Positions 9,023 through 19,153 of a DNA stretch of 26,601 nt are shown piece by piece. How positions within the stretch are numbered: position 1 is the stretch's first letter; each line of letters starts with the position of its first letter. Origin of the DNA: Cudoniella acicularis (lineage: Eukaryota; Ascomycota; Leotiomycetes; Helotiales; Helotiaceae); the NCBI GenBank assembly GCA_013054445.1, contig JAAMPI010000755.1:1-26601 (forward strand), given 5' to 3'. The position numbers and the translations under genes were made by a program. The notes beneath the pieces are model-generated. The model saw nothing but the letters and a program-made list of their open reading frames with translations. It had not been told where the DNA came from and did no database searches.

Positions 9023-10585
9023 ATGCGCCTACTCAACTCAACCAATATAGAGCTCGAAGAGTTTCCCGATGACCGTATCCCGAAGTACACAATTCTTTCT
9101 CACAGGTGGCAGGATGGCGAGGTGTCACTCCAGGATATGCAAAGCGCCACCGCAATAAAGAAGACTGGATACATCAAACTCAAGCTGTGTTGTAACCAGG
9201 CTGCGAAAGACGACTTGCAGTACGTCTGGGTCGATACCTGCTGTATTGACAAGACCAGCAGCGCCGAGTTGTCTGAGTCAATCAATTCGATGTACCGATG
9301 GTATCAAAATGCAGTAGTATGCTACGCATACTTGATTGATGTAGAGAGCACAGGGGTACCAAATGATTCGAGCTTCAGCAAGAGCGTATGGTTCACTAGG
9401 GGATGGACGTTGCAAGAGCTTATCGCACCTTTGAATATGGAATTCTACGACTCCGCCTGGTGTAAACTAGGCACAAAAGAATGCTTAATGGATACGATCG
9501 CAGTAACAACGGGCATCGATGTCGAAGCGCTTAAAGGTGTGGATCCTGAGCACTTTAGTGTGGCGAAAAGGATGTCCTGGGCTTCTAAACGAACAACAAC
9601 GAGGGCTGAAGATATTACTTATAGTCTTCTTGGAATATTTGGTGTTAATATGCCTATGTTGTACGGCGAAGGCGACAGAGCATTTATCCGACTGCAAGAA
9701 GAGATTATGAAGCATTCGGACGACCACTCCATCTTTGCCTGGAGCAGCGCTGATGACAAATATCGAGGACTTTTGGCGAAATCTCCTCTCGATTTTCGTA
9801 ACTGCTACAATATTGTCTCGTCAAACTCCAGATTAAATCGACTTCCATACTCTGTTACAAACATGGGTTTGTCGATAGAGCTTCCCATGATAGCCTGGGC
9901 GATGGATATATATTTTGCTGCACTTGATTGTGAAGTGGAGAAGGTTTCGGACAGCCGAGTAGGGATGTTTTTGAAACTTCTACCAGAAAAACACCAGTAT
10001 GCCAGAGTACCGCAAGACGGAACGGACAGCCGGGTTTTCGGATCAGAACTGATTCCACAAAGCCAACACAGACAAATCTATGTTCGACAGAAGGTCTGGG
10101 ATTCCATTCCGCCTTTGGATCGGTTATATGGATTCTGGATTAGAAAACTACCTTTGAAATTTATTGCTAACGGTTTGGAAAATCAAGTCTCTGAGGTGAC
10201 CTCGTGGAACGAATGGAACAATGAAGATAGGATTCTCAAACTACCGACAGGATCATGCGGGACTGCTGGAGTACTATGGTACAGAAAGAACTTTGTGCAT
10301 CTCAATTCTTACTTCGTGCTGAAATTAGGATTTGACATCGAGTTCAACCCCGTCGCCCTATTTAAAGGCCTCAGGGGGGGTTATAAGAGCCAGCATTTCC
10401 CTACAGAACCCTATGATATCAAAATGGACCGTGGATGGATTGATCAGGGAAATGATAATGGGATTTTTAGGGGGGATAGGCTGACGGGATTGAATGCAAA
10501 GCAATATTGCATCCGGATATTAATAACAAAAGAGGTGGTTGAAGACCAGAGAATGTGGGTTGTAGATATTGAAAATGTTGAGTAG
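9023..10585 (+). CDS. HET-domain protein (heterokaryon incompatibility type)
   Basis: Uninterrupted 520-residue frame. I place the start at ATG 9023 because MRLLN followed by ELEEFPDD and then YTILSHRW (residues 22-29) is the standard opening of HET-domain proteins; the open frame continues 15 codons upstream without an ATG. Diagnostic motifs follow in order: VWVDTCCID (68-76), WFTRGWTLQELIAP (123-136), RAEDITYSLLGIFGVNMPM and YGEGDRAFIRLQEE (about 190-220). After SIFAWSS the tail has LLAKSPLDF and a VTNMGL motif, typical of the region that follows HET in many ascomycete proteins. No NACHT, WD40 or ankyrin repeats are present, so this is the short architecture. HET domains trigger cell death when unlike individuals fuse; a given paralogue need not do so. 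Cytoplasmic by default. It is intact although flanked by decayed sequence, which suggests selection or recent arrival. Confidence 0.93.
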   Translation: MRLLNSTNIELEEFPDDRIPKYTILSHRWQDGEVSLQDMQSATAIKKTGYIKLKLCCNQAAKDDLQYVWVDTCCIDKTSSAELSESINSMYRWYQNAVVCYAYLIDVESTGVPNDSSFSKSVWFTRGWTLQELIAPLNMEFYDSAWCKLGTKECLMDTIAVTTGIDVEALKGVDPEHFSVAKRMSWASKRTTTRAEDITYSLLGIFGVNMPMLYGEGDRAFIRLQEEIMKHSDDHSIFAWSSADDKYRGLLAKSPLDFRNCYNIVSSNSRLNRLPYSVTNMGLSIELPMIAWAMDIYFAALDCEVEKVSDSRVGMFLKLLPEKHQYARVPQDGTDSRVFGSELIPQSQHRQIYVRQKVWDSIPPLDRLYGFWIRKLPLKFIANGLENQVSEVTSWNEWNNEDRILKLPTGSCGTAGVLWYRKNFVHLNSYFVLKLGFDIEFNPVALFKGLRGGYKSQHFPTEPYDIKMDRGWIDQGNDNGIFRGDRLTGLNAKQYCIRILITKEVVEDQRMWVVDIENVE

Positions 10586-11231
10586 CTAAGTAGGTACTAA
10601 GCATCACGGTATTATGTAACGGTTCCAGCTTTATAAGTAGCTATCTTATTCTTCCCTTTTCCCCTTTCAGCTAAAAGCTCATATCTTACGGCACGAAAGA
10701 GGGCGGGGAACTGCGTATTTGGACACGCAGCATCGAATTAAGCCGTATCTGAGAGCAATGCCGGATGGCGAATAGATATGCCCACAACAACGGAGAACCG
10801 TGCCATGAATGCGAGCAGATAGCAAAAGAAAATGCTCAACAGTTCATTAGAGAGGTTGTCCTCCCCTAGCTCGCGACTATTCAATCTATTACAACAGGGC
10901 TTATAGCCACGGGCACGTGATTATAGTCCTATGTTAAGCTACGAAGGCGCTAAGATCTTCTCCTTTATATTTACCTACTTTGTTTCTCTATAACTTTAAA
11001 TATACTTTATTTTATAACTATACTAGTAATAATATATTATTAACTTTATTTTATAAAATTACATTATATTATAAAAATAAAAGTTTGAAAGAATCAAATT
11101 TTTCAAAAAGTATGAGAGACCACCTTCTGTATTACCTAGAACTGGTTTAAGCGTAACTTTTTCCCAGAACAAGAAAATTTGTGGGACCCCGAAAGACCTA
11201 GGAGCTATTGGGATGATACACGATCATATAA
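10586..11231. other. Intergenic with AT-rich core
   Basis: The 3' flank of the HET gene. About 10970-11110 is nearly pure A/T (TTATTTTATAA-type strings). No frame of interest. Probably a decayed repeat. Confidence 0.5.
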
Positions 11232-11498
11232 CCATCATCGCCCATTTTGCAGCTCACTTTGGAGAATCATATGTTGTTCCAGACTGAGGGAGGATATCCA
11301 GGACTGGGCCCAGGAACCATGGCAAAAGGGGATTTAGTTTGCATTCTCAATAGTTGCAATCCGCCTGTTCTTCTGCAGAAAACCGAGGATCATTATATCC
11401 ACGTAGGCACATGTTTTGTTGTTGGCCTTGTAGGAGACGAGGTAAGTAGATGTCTTAAGAATGGGGAGATTGAGCTTAAAAGATTTAGGATTCGTTAA
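11232..11498 (+). pseudogene. HET-6-type C-terminal remnant
   Basis: A short open frame without a proper start reads MLFQTEGGYPGLGPGTMAKG, then DLVCIL, a PPVLLQ strand, HYIHVGTCFVVGLVGDEV and a final KRFRIR before TAA. This is the conserved tail of HET-6-like incompatibility proteins (pattern: F.T..GY.G.GP...GD.VC.L.....P.VLR....Y..VG..Y..G...GE). The HET domain and central part that should precede it (some 500 residues) are missing; the upstream sequence is AT-rich and stop-filled, and a stop lies at 11229. It is therefore a 5'-truncated relic, not a gene. It lies about 650 bp downstream of the intact HET gene in the same orientation, but belongs to a different HET subfamily, so it is not the tail of that gene. 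Confidence 0.65.
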
Positions 11499-11895
11499 AG
11501 AGCAATTATAGGTCGGTAGTGAATTACTTCTATTCATAATTGATAAATATTATTCATCGCCGCTGAATTTTATGGGATACTCACTAAGTTACAGCGTGCA
11601 GGAAACGCAAGTCCCTGTAAACTAGCGAGAGAGATAAGGCTGATAAATAAACCCTACGTCTGTATGTTGATCTAAACTAAGTTGTTGTGCAGTGCGGTTG
11701 CTTCATACAGGCAGTAAGTAGGGCCGCTCACTTTCCAAAAACAATTATTCGGTTGTGAAATACTTGATTCTTAATTGCTGTAGTTTTGAATTGCGATACA
11801 TTGACCTGAGTAGGCCAGTGCTAAGCGAGGACAAAAAAGGGGGGCTCGCTCCTAACCTATCATACCTCCCCTTACCAAGAACCCCCTCACACCAG
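11499..11895. other. Intergenic
   Basis: Between the HET-6 relic and the 3' end of the reductase. Frames here are antisense to the reductase. Nothing recognised. Confidence 0.5.
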
Positions 11896-13080
11896 CTAAA
11901 TAATTTCCCCTCTCTTTCCCTCCAAACTCTCCCAAACCTCCTCAAAAATCTCCACCAAACCCGGCCCCAAAGGCCCCTTCTCAATACTCTCCAAATTAGA
12001 CTGGATCTGACTAGTCTTACTCGCACCAAGAATAACGCTATCACTCTCCCCCAGCGCCGAATGGTAGAATATCCAGCGCAGTGCAGCTTCATGGAGTGGT
12101 ATCCCTGCTTCCTGCGCTGCTTTGCCTAGCTTCTCTACAGCAGCATTATTTTCGTCCGTTTTGAAAATTCCTTGGAGGGCTTTCCCGAGGGGACTATCAT
12201 CGCCCAAGCGGGTTCCCGCTGCCGTCCCGGCGGTGGCTTTGCCGGTGAGGAAACCGCTGGATAAGGGGCTGGAGATATTTTAGCATCAAGTTTAAAACTT
12301 ATGGAGTGTTTGGGAGTTTTTTTTCTTACCGAAATGCGTTGAATATAATTTCGTTAGTGCGAAGCAGTGGAAGAAGTTTCTTCTCCATGCCACGAGTGAT
12401 CGCACTGTAATCACCTTGATAAACTGTCGGCTTGACATAGCCATGCTCTTCACATAGTTGTAGGAAGGTTTGAAGAAGTTCTGGTGAGAAGTTCGAGACG
12501 CCGAGCTATTTGTTACCACCGAGATGGTGTTAGTATTTTATCTCTTCAGAAGGATTGATGAGGAGTATGAATAGAGATGGGGGAACTGACCGATTTGAAT
12601 TTTCCCTGTTGGTACAGTTGATCTAGTGCAAACGCCTGCTCCACAAGTGGCGTTGTTGGATCTGGCCGATGGCAATACAAGACGTTGACCTCAATCCTTT
12701 GTTAGCAAATAATCAATCCACTTCTTTTTACATTCTGATCCTCATCTTCAATCGAGAATACATACAGAATCGACCTTCAAACGCTGCAAGCTGGTGGCCA
12801 AAGACTTGTTGATAGCCGACGATTCAAGCTCACCACTACCGTCGCCCGGACCTGCCAGGATTTTTGTGTCCAGCACAAACCCTTTCTGCGCGGCGTCGGC
12901 CTGGCCAATGAGAGTCTCGGATAAGCCGGGATTTAAAGGTGGATATCGCCCAGCTGTGTCAAGATGTCGGATGTCATTCTTCTTCAACAAGTCGAGGACT
13001 TCCGATACGGTTTGTGGGTCATCAAAACCCATGCCGAAAGTGGCAGCGCCGAAGATGATATTTGGTCGGCCCATGGTCAT
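11896..13080 (-). CDS. Aldo/keto reductase, AKR7 (aflatoxin-aldehyde reductase) type
   Basis: Model complement(join(11896..12268, 12330..12505, 12591..12689, 12766..13080)), 320 residues, all phases consistent. Introns (plus-strand spans) are 12269-12329 (GTAAGA), 12506-12590 (GTCAGT, ACTAAC branch) and 12690-12765 (GTATGT, GCTAAC branch). The AKR tetrad is visible: Asp41 (LDTA), Tyr46, Lys73 (DTKI) and His112 (YCHRPDP). LGVSNFSPELL and SGFLTGKA are further family motifs, and the C-terminus carries the SVILGASKTSQIQSNLE cofactor-site signature. It should reduce aldehydes or ketones with NADPH in the cytosol; substrate unknown. The start could also be ATG 13074 (MGRPN), two codons in. The exon 3/4 junction gives NAFRPLSSGF, where relatives have a Tyr-Ser/Asn-Pro; this could be a local difference or a slightly different acceptor. 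No biosynthetic cluster surrounds it. Confidence 0.9.
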
Positions 13081-14397
13081 AGAGATGGAAGATATGAAAA
13101 TGATACGAGTTAGAGGTAGGTACGAAATGCGGAATACGAAGTCAGAGATCAATTTTAGAGTGGAAGTTAGCTCTTGATCTTCGTGGCGCAAATACAGAGC
13201 GAGCACACCAACTCGCATGTGAAGCAAGCGAGACCAATCGAGCGGCTCGTTGCTGATGTCCTCCGCATTTCCGTTTCTCACCTTGCTGTATGCTTGGACT
13301 TGTCTGAGCCGTTATACCAGGGCCCCAATCCTATCAAAAGCGCCCTTTTGAGCCTCAATGCCCACTTTCAATGCAGCTTATTCTAAAAATGGGAAGGCGT
13401 CAATACCTTTGCGGCTGTGAAATGCGAACCGTCATGCAACCTATACTCGGAAAAGCAGAGCCAATCAATGTCAGTCACACTTCTTGCTTCCCTAATTTTT
13501 CGTTTCGAAAAGATACGTCACGCGGCGGTAATCTGAGCCGTGAATTGAGGAGCCGAATTGGAAAGTATGGTGAGGCTTGCATGCATGTTGGTATATTGCT
13601 TACTTCAGCACTTCCAACTAGGGAGCCTTGTATTGCTAGGATTTGTTGATGGCGCTGCGCATCTCGAAGCCTTGGGTAGCAGTTAGCACGCAGTCCATAG
13701 ATATCAAAGAGTGGAACTGACTAGAAGGGTTGCTATCCTGTAATTAATCTATTTAGCAAATCTTCAGTTTGAAACTAGTGGTTTGTTAGAAACTGGGAAT
13801 TAGAACCTCGCCGTTCGCATGCATATTTTAGCTGTTGGCAAGTTAATTTTACATATCACAGCCACTTATAATAGAAAGGTTGCTTTTGGCCCCCTCCCAG
13901 TTCTTAATCCTTCCCCTAGCTGCTACATGGTAAAATATCCATACGAAAGCATCGGAGATAATCGGACGAGACTTCCACTAAAGTCCGAAGCGCGTAAGCT
14001 TCAGATCTTTATTTGGTGTAGAGGATATTGAATTTTTAGAAAGGGGAGAGAAAATGAAACGAAAGATCATGTTGGAAAGATCAGGAAAAGGGGGTAGGTA
14101 TTAAAAGTTATTATTTATTCATTCTTTTGTACGACGATATGTACTACCGAAAGCTCGGAGAGTACATATATGCGCATCTGTATATAAGTATGTACGCCAT
14201 GAGTCCATGCATGCCATGCCACTCTTTACCCAAAACCAGAGGCTTGCTTCCTATTACCATTGCCGTTATGCCCATTACCAAAATTTTGCCGCACTCATCA
14301 TCCATGCAGCCCATTATCATAATTCGTTCATCACAGCCGTCGGCGTGGACTCCAAGCCATCAATCCCCTTCATATCGCACGCAAAAGGGGCATCCCC
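13081..14397. other. Intergenic: reductase promoter and glucosidase 3' region
   Basis: About 1.3 kb between two genes both on the minus strand. No coding frame is credible. An AATAAA signal for the minus strand (TTTATT at 14114-14119) lies about 280 nt past the glucosidase stop and may serve its polyadenylation. The first few hundred bp upstream of 13080 must hold the reductase promoter; no clear TATA box seen. Confidence 0.5.
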
Positions 14398-17289
14398 TCA
14401 TCGCGTGTATGTACTCCCCGTTCCCGTCAGCGTCTGACTCAAGGGCAAGTTCCTCGAGCTCGGTCCTACATAAACGGTCTTGGGATAGCTGGAAATAACC
14501 CAGTTCTGTTGTACCGGATCCCAATTACTGATATCTCTCCTCAAAATATCAGCCTCAAAAACCGCACTCTGACCAGCATCAATGCTCAATCTCTCGAAAC
14601 CCCTCAAGACGACAGCAGGATCATTCAGCCCACCGAGAGAAATGTATAATTGGGGGACTTCTTCGCCGTTGAGGGAACCGGTGTTGTGAATCGTGGCGGT
14701 GACGGAGTAGAGGACGTCGTAGAGGGACGGATTTCCGCCTGGTGCGCCGCCTGCACCGAGTTTGGGTTGTGGGGAACCATCGACAGCATTTGGTGGGAGG
14801 AAGGCAGATGCGTTTTGACCATAATAAGGATCAGCAGAGGCAGTGACTGCGTCGGTGGTGTTGAGGTACGGGTAGATGTATTGCCAGATGTGGGGGAAAC
14901 TGCTGTTGGGGAAGAGGTAGTCGACGAAGTTTGTGGAGAAATTGCCGAGGACTGGGGCCGGGGCAGTTAATCCTGTTGTGGGGGTGTAGTTGCCAGCATT
15001 GGCACTGGCGATGGTCAAGTTCGTGTACTCGAATGTGGTGTATGAGAGACCGAAGCCGAATTCGAAGATTGGTGTAGTGTTTGATCGGTCAAATGCGCGG
15101 TAGTCGATGAATACACCTTCGGAAAAGTTGTCTTGTGGTGCATCTACACCGTTGTTTGGAGTATACATGACATCAGTACCGTAACTCTCTCGAGTTGGTC
15201 CCCAGGTAAATGGTGTTCTGGCAGCGGGATTGACCTTGCCGTAAAGGATATCTGTAATACTGTTTCCGCTCTCCTGACCTGGAACACCAGCCCACAAAAT
15301 TGCAGTAATATTGGTATTGTTGTACCAATTCGTGACGAGTGTAGGACCGGTGGAATGGATGACAACGATAGTGTTATTGCAAAGAGCGGAGACATTTTGA
15401 ATCAGCTCATCGCCAGAGTGCCAGAGGGTAAGGTTTAGTCGATCACCCTCATTACCACCGACATTGATGTATCCTTCTCCAGAGTCGGCGTTAACAAAGA
15501 CGATGGACGTGACATAAGCTTGGGAAACCAGAGCCTCGATTTGAGAGGTTGCATAGTTGTCTAGAACACTCTCATACCGTGTGTTGTCGGCCAAGGCCTG
15601 AGCCTGGAGGGCGGAGTCGGGGGTGACTAAGAAATATTAGCATAAATAATGAGGGTTCTGATTGTTGGCTACTCACTCAAGTATGGGAAATTGGCACTTC
15701 CTGATCCCCAAGCCATGCCAAGTGTACCATTGTCACAACCTCGATCAGAGCATCCATTCGGGCCCCACAAGTTTGGTCCAGCGTCTTCACCAATAACAGC
15801 AACAAACTTTGGCTTGGAAAGAGGTAAAGCGTTGTTGGTGTTCTTGAGCAGAACCGTGGCTCTAGCACCAATGTTGCGAATCAAAACATTGTGGTCACCT
15901 CGGACATCGACATGGAAATTGACTTGCTGAACGTTTGCACCAACGGAAGCATGGAGAGGCCCATAAGTGTCGAGTGTCCAACTGTCGAAGTTAATAGGAG
16001 GTTCATTCAAAGTTAAGCCGACCTTGAAGTAAGCAGCCATAATTCGCGTAGCCATATCATCAAGACGCCATTCCGGAACAGTGCCATTGATTACAGCGAG
16101 TGTCAAGTTGCTACCCCAAAAGCTATAGCCAGAGTTAAATTCTGTATCCCCAGGCATAGTCATGTCAAGTCCAGCAGCAGCGGAGGCAGCTCCAGTGTGT
16201 TGAGCTTGCCAATCGCTCATAACGAAACCTTGGAATCCGAGTTCATCCTTCAACAAGTTGTTGAGGAGCTTGGAATTTTGACAACTGTACGAATTGTTGA
16301 CTTGGTTGTAGGAGCACATGATGCTACCAACACCAGCTCGAACAGCATCGGCAAATGGCCAAAGGTAAAGCTCATGCATGGTAACATCGTCAATGTTAGC
16401 GGAAATGGCCTCGGTGATGTTGTAACCATATCCTTGAGCCTCGCCCACTTGACGGAAATGTTCCTGTGGGATATTATGAGTGACGATTCCTAAATTTAGG
16501 GGATGAAATGATCACATACCTGTTCGTTGCCAATGAAGTGCTTGGCGCAGGCAATAACACCAGCATCTTGAATACCCTTGATGGTTTCTGCAATGCCAAC
16601 GCCGGCTAGAAATCGTCAATATCAAGGAATTTCCACGGAAGGGAAGGACATACTCAAATAAGGATCAGGTGAAAAGCCTTCCCAGTTCCGGCCACCTTCT
16701 GGTGCGCGACCAAGAGGACCGGCAACTGGACCAAGCTGAACAGTGACGCCCTTGGCCTTGTGCTCTTGACCCATAGCATAGCCGCGAGCATAGAGAAGAC
16801 CTCGGTCAAAAGTAGCAGCAACAGTTTGCCCGGAAGAGAAAACACTATTGTAATCCGTGTCTCTCACGCCAACAGGTGAGTCCTGCATACACAAGGATCT
16901 GAAGCCGAGTCGAGGAATGCTGCCCACTTGTCCCACACATTGTTCACCCTCTGCGATGAACATTAGTAAAATCCAACCTTAAACTCCAATTCTGTGGTGG
17001 GATATAAAAAATAGAAGGGTAGAAAATCAAAAAGAAAATTGAGACATGACGTACCCCATCCCACACCGGTGGTCAGATTGACCTTCTCGAGCAGTGTAAG
17101 TTGCGATACAAAAGCTTGAGCCTTTGCATAAGCATCCGCCCAGTCGCCTTGACCGGTCATCCATGGCGAAGGATAAAAAGGATCGGAGGTGGCATTGGTA
17201 GTCGGAATCTGGGAATTTGTTAATTCTGCAGAGGCATTACGGTTGAGGTAATGCGTCAGGCCCAGAACGAGACCCAGAATGAGCAGCAT
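14398..17289 (-). CDS. GH3 beta-glucosidase (BGL1-like, extracellular)
   Basis: Model complement(join(14398..15626, 15677..16463, 16520..16605, 16654..16950, 17055..17289)), 877 residues. All four introns (48-104 nt; donors GTACGT, GTATGT, GTATGT, GTGAGT) keep phase. It cleaves terminal beta-glucose from cellobiose and related glucosides, the last step of cellulose breakdown. GH3 N-domain: [50 protein letters not shown], then GFVMSDW with nucleophile Asp290. Second domain: [20 protein letters not shown], with Glu519 the likely acid/base (matches Glu509 of Aspergillus aculeatus BGL1 from memory). A Gly/Pro linker ([10 protein letters not shown]) precedes the C-terminal FnIII-like domain. The N-terminus ([11 protein letters not shown]) is a short hydrophobic segment: signal peptide or anchor. 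Many N-X-S/T sites are present. Length is normal for the family (about 860). Confidence 0.95.
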
Positions 17290-17469
17290 GATGGAGGACG
17301 TTTTGCAATGCGAGGGGAAGTAGATGCTCGTAAAACCATTCGCAGCCCTAGGAGATTGTGCAGGAGAGCATCTTCTTGGTAGAAGAGAGTATTTTATGTG
17401 CTCGGGGCGGTTTGGGTAATTTTCATGAAGTTGATTGAATTGGAAGAGGTGAGCTTACCCCCGTCTCAT
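17290..17469 (-). promoter_or_regulatory. Glucosidase promoter or additional first exon
   Basis: On the minus strand a TATA-like ACATAAAATA lies at about 17390-17399, roughly 100 nt before ATG 17289. An alternative is visible: an 11-nt exon starting at ATG 17469 (ATGAGACGGGG) with donor GTAAGC at 17458 and acceptor CTAG at 17348, which joins in phase to the open frame upstream of ATG 17289. That would add 23 residues (MRRGAANG... to ...SSI) before the hydrophobic segment and turn a signal peptide into a type-II membrane anchor. Both readings fit the sequence; I prefer ATG 17289 slightly. Confidence 0.4.
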
Positions 17470-18007
17470 TATTTTGTCGGACAGCCAGTCGGGAGGCGAA
17501 GGCGGTCGCCGTGCAGCTCGCCACGGCAACCACGAGAGTGAATATGTCGCGCATTATAACCAACGAAGCTACGCGAGCAAACAGCTCAACGATTGAATAT
17601 TGTTTGACCTGCTTTTATGAAGGCGGACATGAGGTCTTTAATAGTCGGCCCCCCCCCCATACCCCGCAGATCACTTATCATCACATCATATGGCCTTGGG
17701 ATACGAAGCTGTGCCCCTCTTCGATTTTTGACAGCTTCCTCTTCGTGGAAGGCTCTTGAAGCTACCCCTGCACGACGCGTTCATCAACCAGGATTTCCTT
17801 GGAGTGCTGCAAGGTCGAGTGATCAGCGTGATGAACTCGCCGTCGCCGTCCATGGTTCCGGCATCCACTAGCTGCAGAGGTTCAGTCTCTGGGAAATGGG
17901 AGAAGCAGCCAACCTGGTTGAGAGCTGGAAATATATTAAAGAGGCACATGGTTGGATGAATTATGCTTGGCACATAATACCTTGGCTAGAGGCATAATTA
18001 TTCTGAG

Positions 18008-18031
18008 GTTTAAAATCACGTTTAAAATCAC
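18008..18031 (+). repeat. Perfect tandem duplication of a 12-mer
   Basis: GTTTAAAATCAC occurs twice head-to-tail with no spacer (18008-18019 and 18020-18031). Confidence 0.85.
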
Positions 18032-18073
18032 TTTTCATCTCACCTTGACCACAAATTTCCTTCGCGCGGCGTA

Positions 18074-18090
18074 AAAGTGGACGTCACTTT
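18074..18090. promoter_or_regulatory. Palindromic ACGT-core site
   Basis: AAAGTG (18074-18079), GACGT, CACTTT (18085-18090): perfect 6-bp arms around a core holding ACGT. GGACGTCA matches the CRE/ATF-type bZIP site TGACGTCA at 7 of 8 positions. A bZIP operator is an inference. Confidence 0.4.
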
Positions 18091-18107
18091 GCGGGTGGAC
18101 CTGCTGG

Positions 18108-18130
18108 GATGCACTGCTGAACAGTGCATC
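18108..18130. repeat. Perfect 9-bp hairpin
   Basis: GATGCACTG (18108-18116) and CAGTGCATC (18122-18130) are exact reverse complements separated by five bases (CTGAA). As RNA this would be a stable stem-loop; as DNA a dyad site. It lies about 0.8 kb upstream of the glucosidase start. Confidence 0.7.
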
Positions 18131-19153
18131 GGCCACTTCTCCGCCGCCCGCTGTGGGCTTCTTGCACCATGGGGAAATATTTTCTGCTCCAAGATTCAAC
18201 ATCTTCTTGGCATCAAACACAATCACAACCGCCATCTCAAATGCATCAATGACGATGCCATCGCGACTGGCAGATGTTTTCTTTTCTCGGTAACGAATTC
18301 GACTGCTATGACTGCCTCAGCACGACCACTGTCAGAAATCAACTCGCCTCTTCCCCACATCAACGCCGAGAACCTTGAGAAGCGCCGTTGCTTGCTCATG
18401 AGGCGACGAGGGGGCCCGGCCACCCCAGACTTACGAATCCACTCTTCAACATCTTGTTTTTGCGGTGTGCCATGGAGATATCGAGCGAACGAGCTCGCCG
18501 TCCGGTTTGCAACGTCGCGTTGCTAACAAATCCAACATCTGCAGGCCTTCCCGACCAGCATAATAATGCCGTGGGTAAACATCGGAGCGACTTTCGGGGA
18601 GCTTGAGGAGGAGACGAAAACTTGGAGCGGGAGAGCGGGTTCATCGTTATAAATCGGCCGAAAAGGCGGGGTGAGCGGGGGCAACTCTAGGTTTGTGTCC
18701 ATTGGAATTCCATCGCTGTTAGGAAAGTGTTCCGTGGAATATCCATCAAGGTACGGGCTTCATAAGACTCTCCGCACATTGCCTCTGCACAGGAGTCTTC
18801 ATATTTTCTCTCGGTAGTAAGATGTTCTATTGGCACAACTCCAAAGACTTTACTCACTGCTAACTAGAGTCTTCTTTTCCAGATTCTGCTCCAAACCTTG
18901 CCACAAAACCCCGCATCTGCAATGCCGCCCAAAATGGCTTCACGAACCATGCCAAGCTACCGTTTCCACAGCCCTGACATGCCCAGAACCCGAGCCAGAG
19001 GTACTTCCGATACCCGCTCCCAAGATCTACCATGGGCGAGTAGCCTGTCGTTAAAGCGTCTGTAGACCTTAGTCTTACGAGTTCCATCTCGGCCCGAATC
19101 GTCGACTTATTTTGTCGTCCAGCCTCCTGCAACATACAGATCAGGCTATCGGA

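Larger units (their letters stand above)
17470..19153. other. Intergenic with cis-element-like repeats
   Basis: About 1.7 kb upstream of the glucosidase and 3' of the coiled-coil gene. Frames on both strands (the longest at 18077-18526, no ATG) overlap one another and match nothing. A ten-C run is at 17649-17658. A tandem 12-mer, a palindrome and a hairpin cluster at 18008-18130 (listed separately). Two GCGGGG sites (18666-18671 and 18675-18680) fit the CreA consensus SYGGRG; paired sites are the arrangement known to matter for carbon repression, but they lie 1.2-1.4 kb from the start codon. Confidence 0.45.

Noticed and set aside
11745..12129. Frames of over 110 codons on both strands at the reductase 3' end
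   Set aside because: Antisense or shifted shadows of the reductase last exon.
9023..13080. Secondary-metabolite cluster around the reductase
   Set aside because: No synthase, P450, transporter or pathway regulator next to it.
18077..18526. 149-codon plus-strand frame and overlapping minus-strand frames
   Set aside because: No ATG start, no recognisable domain, no supporting splice pattern; it runs through the palindrome and the hairpin.
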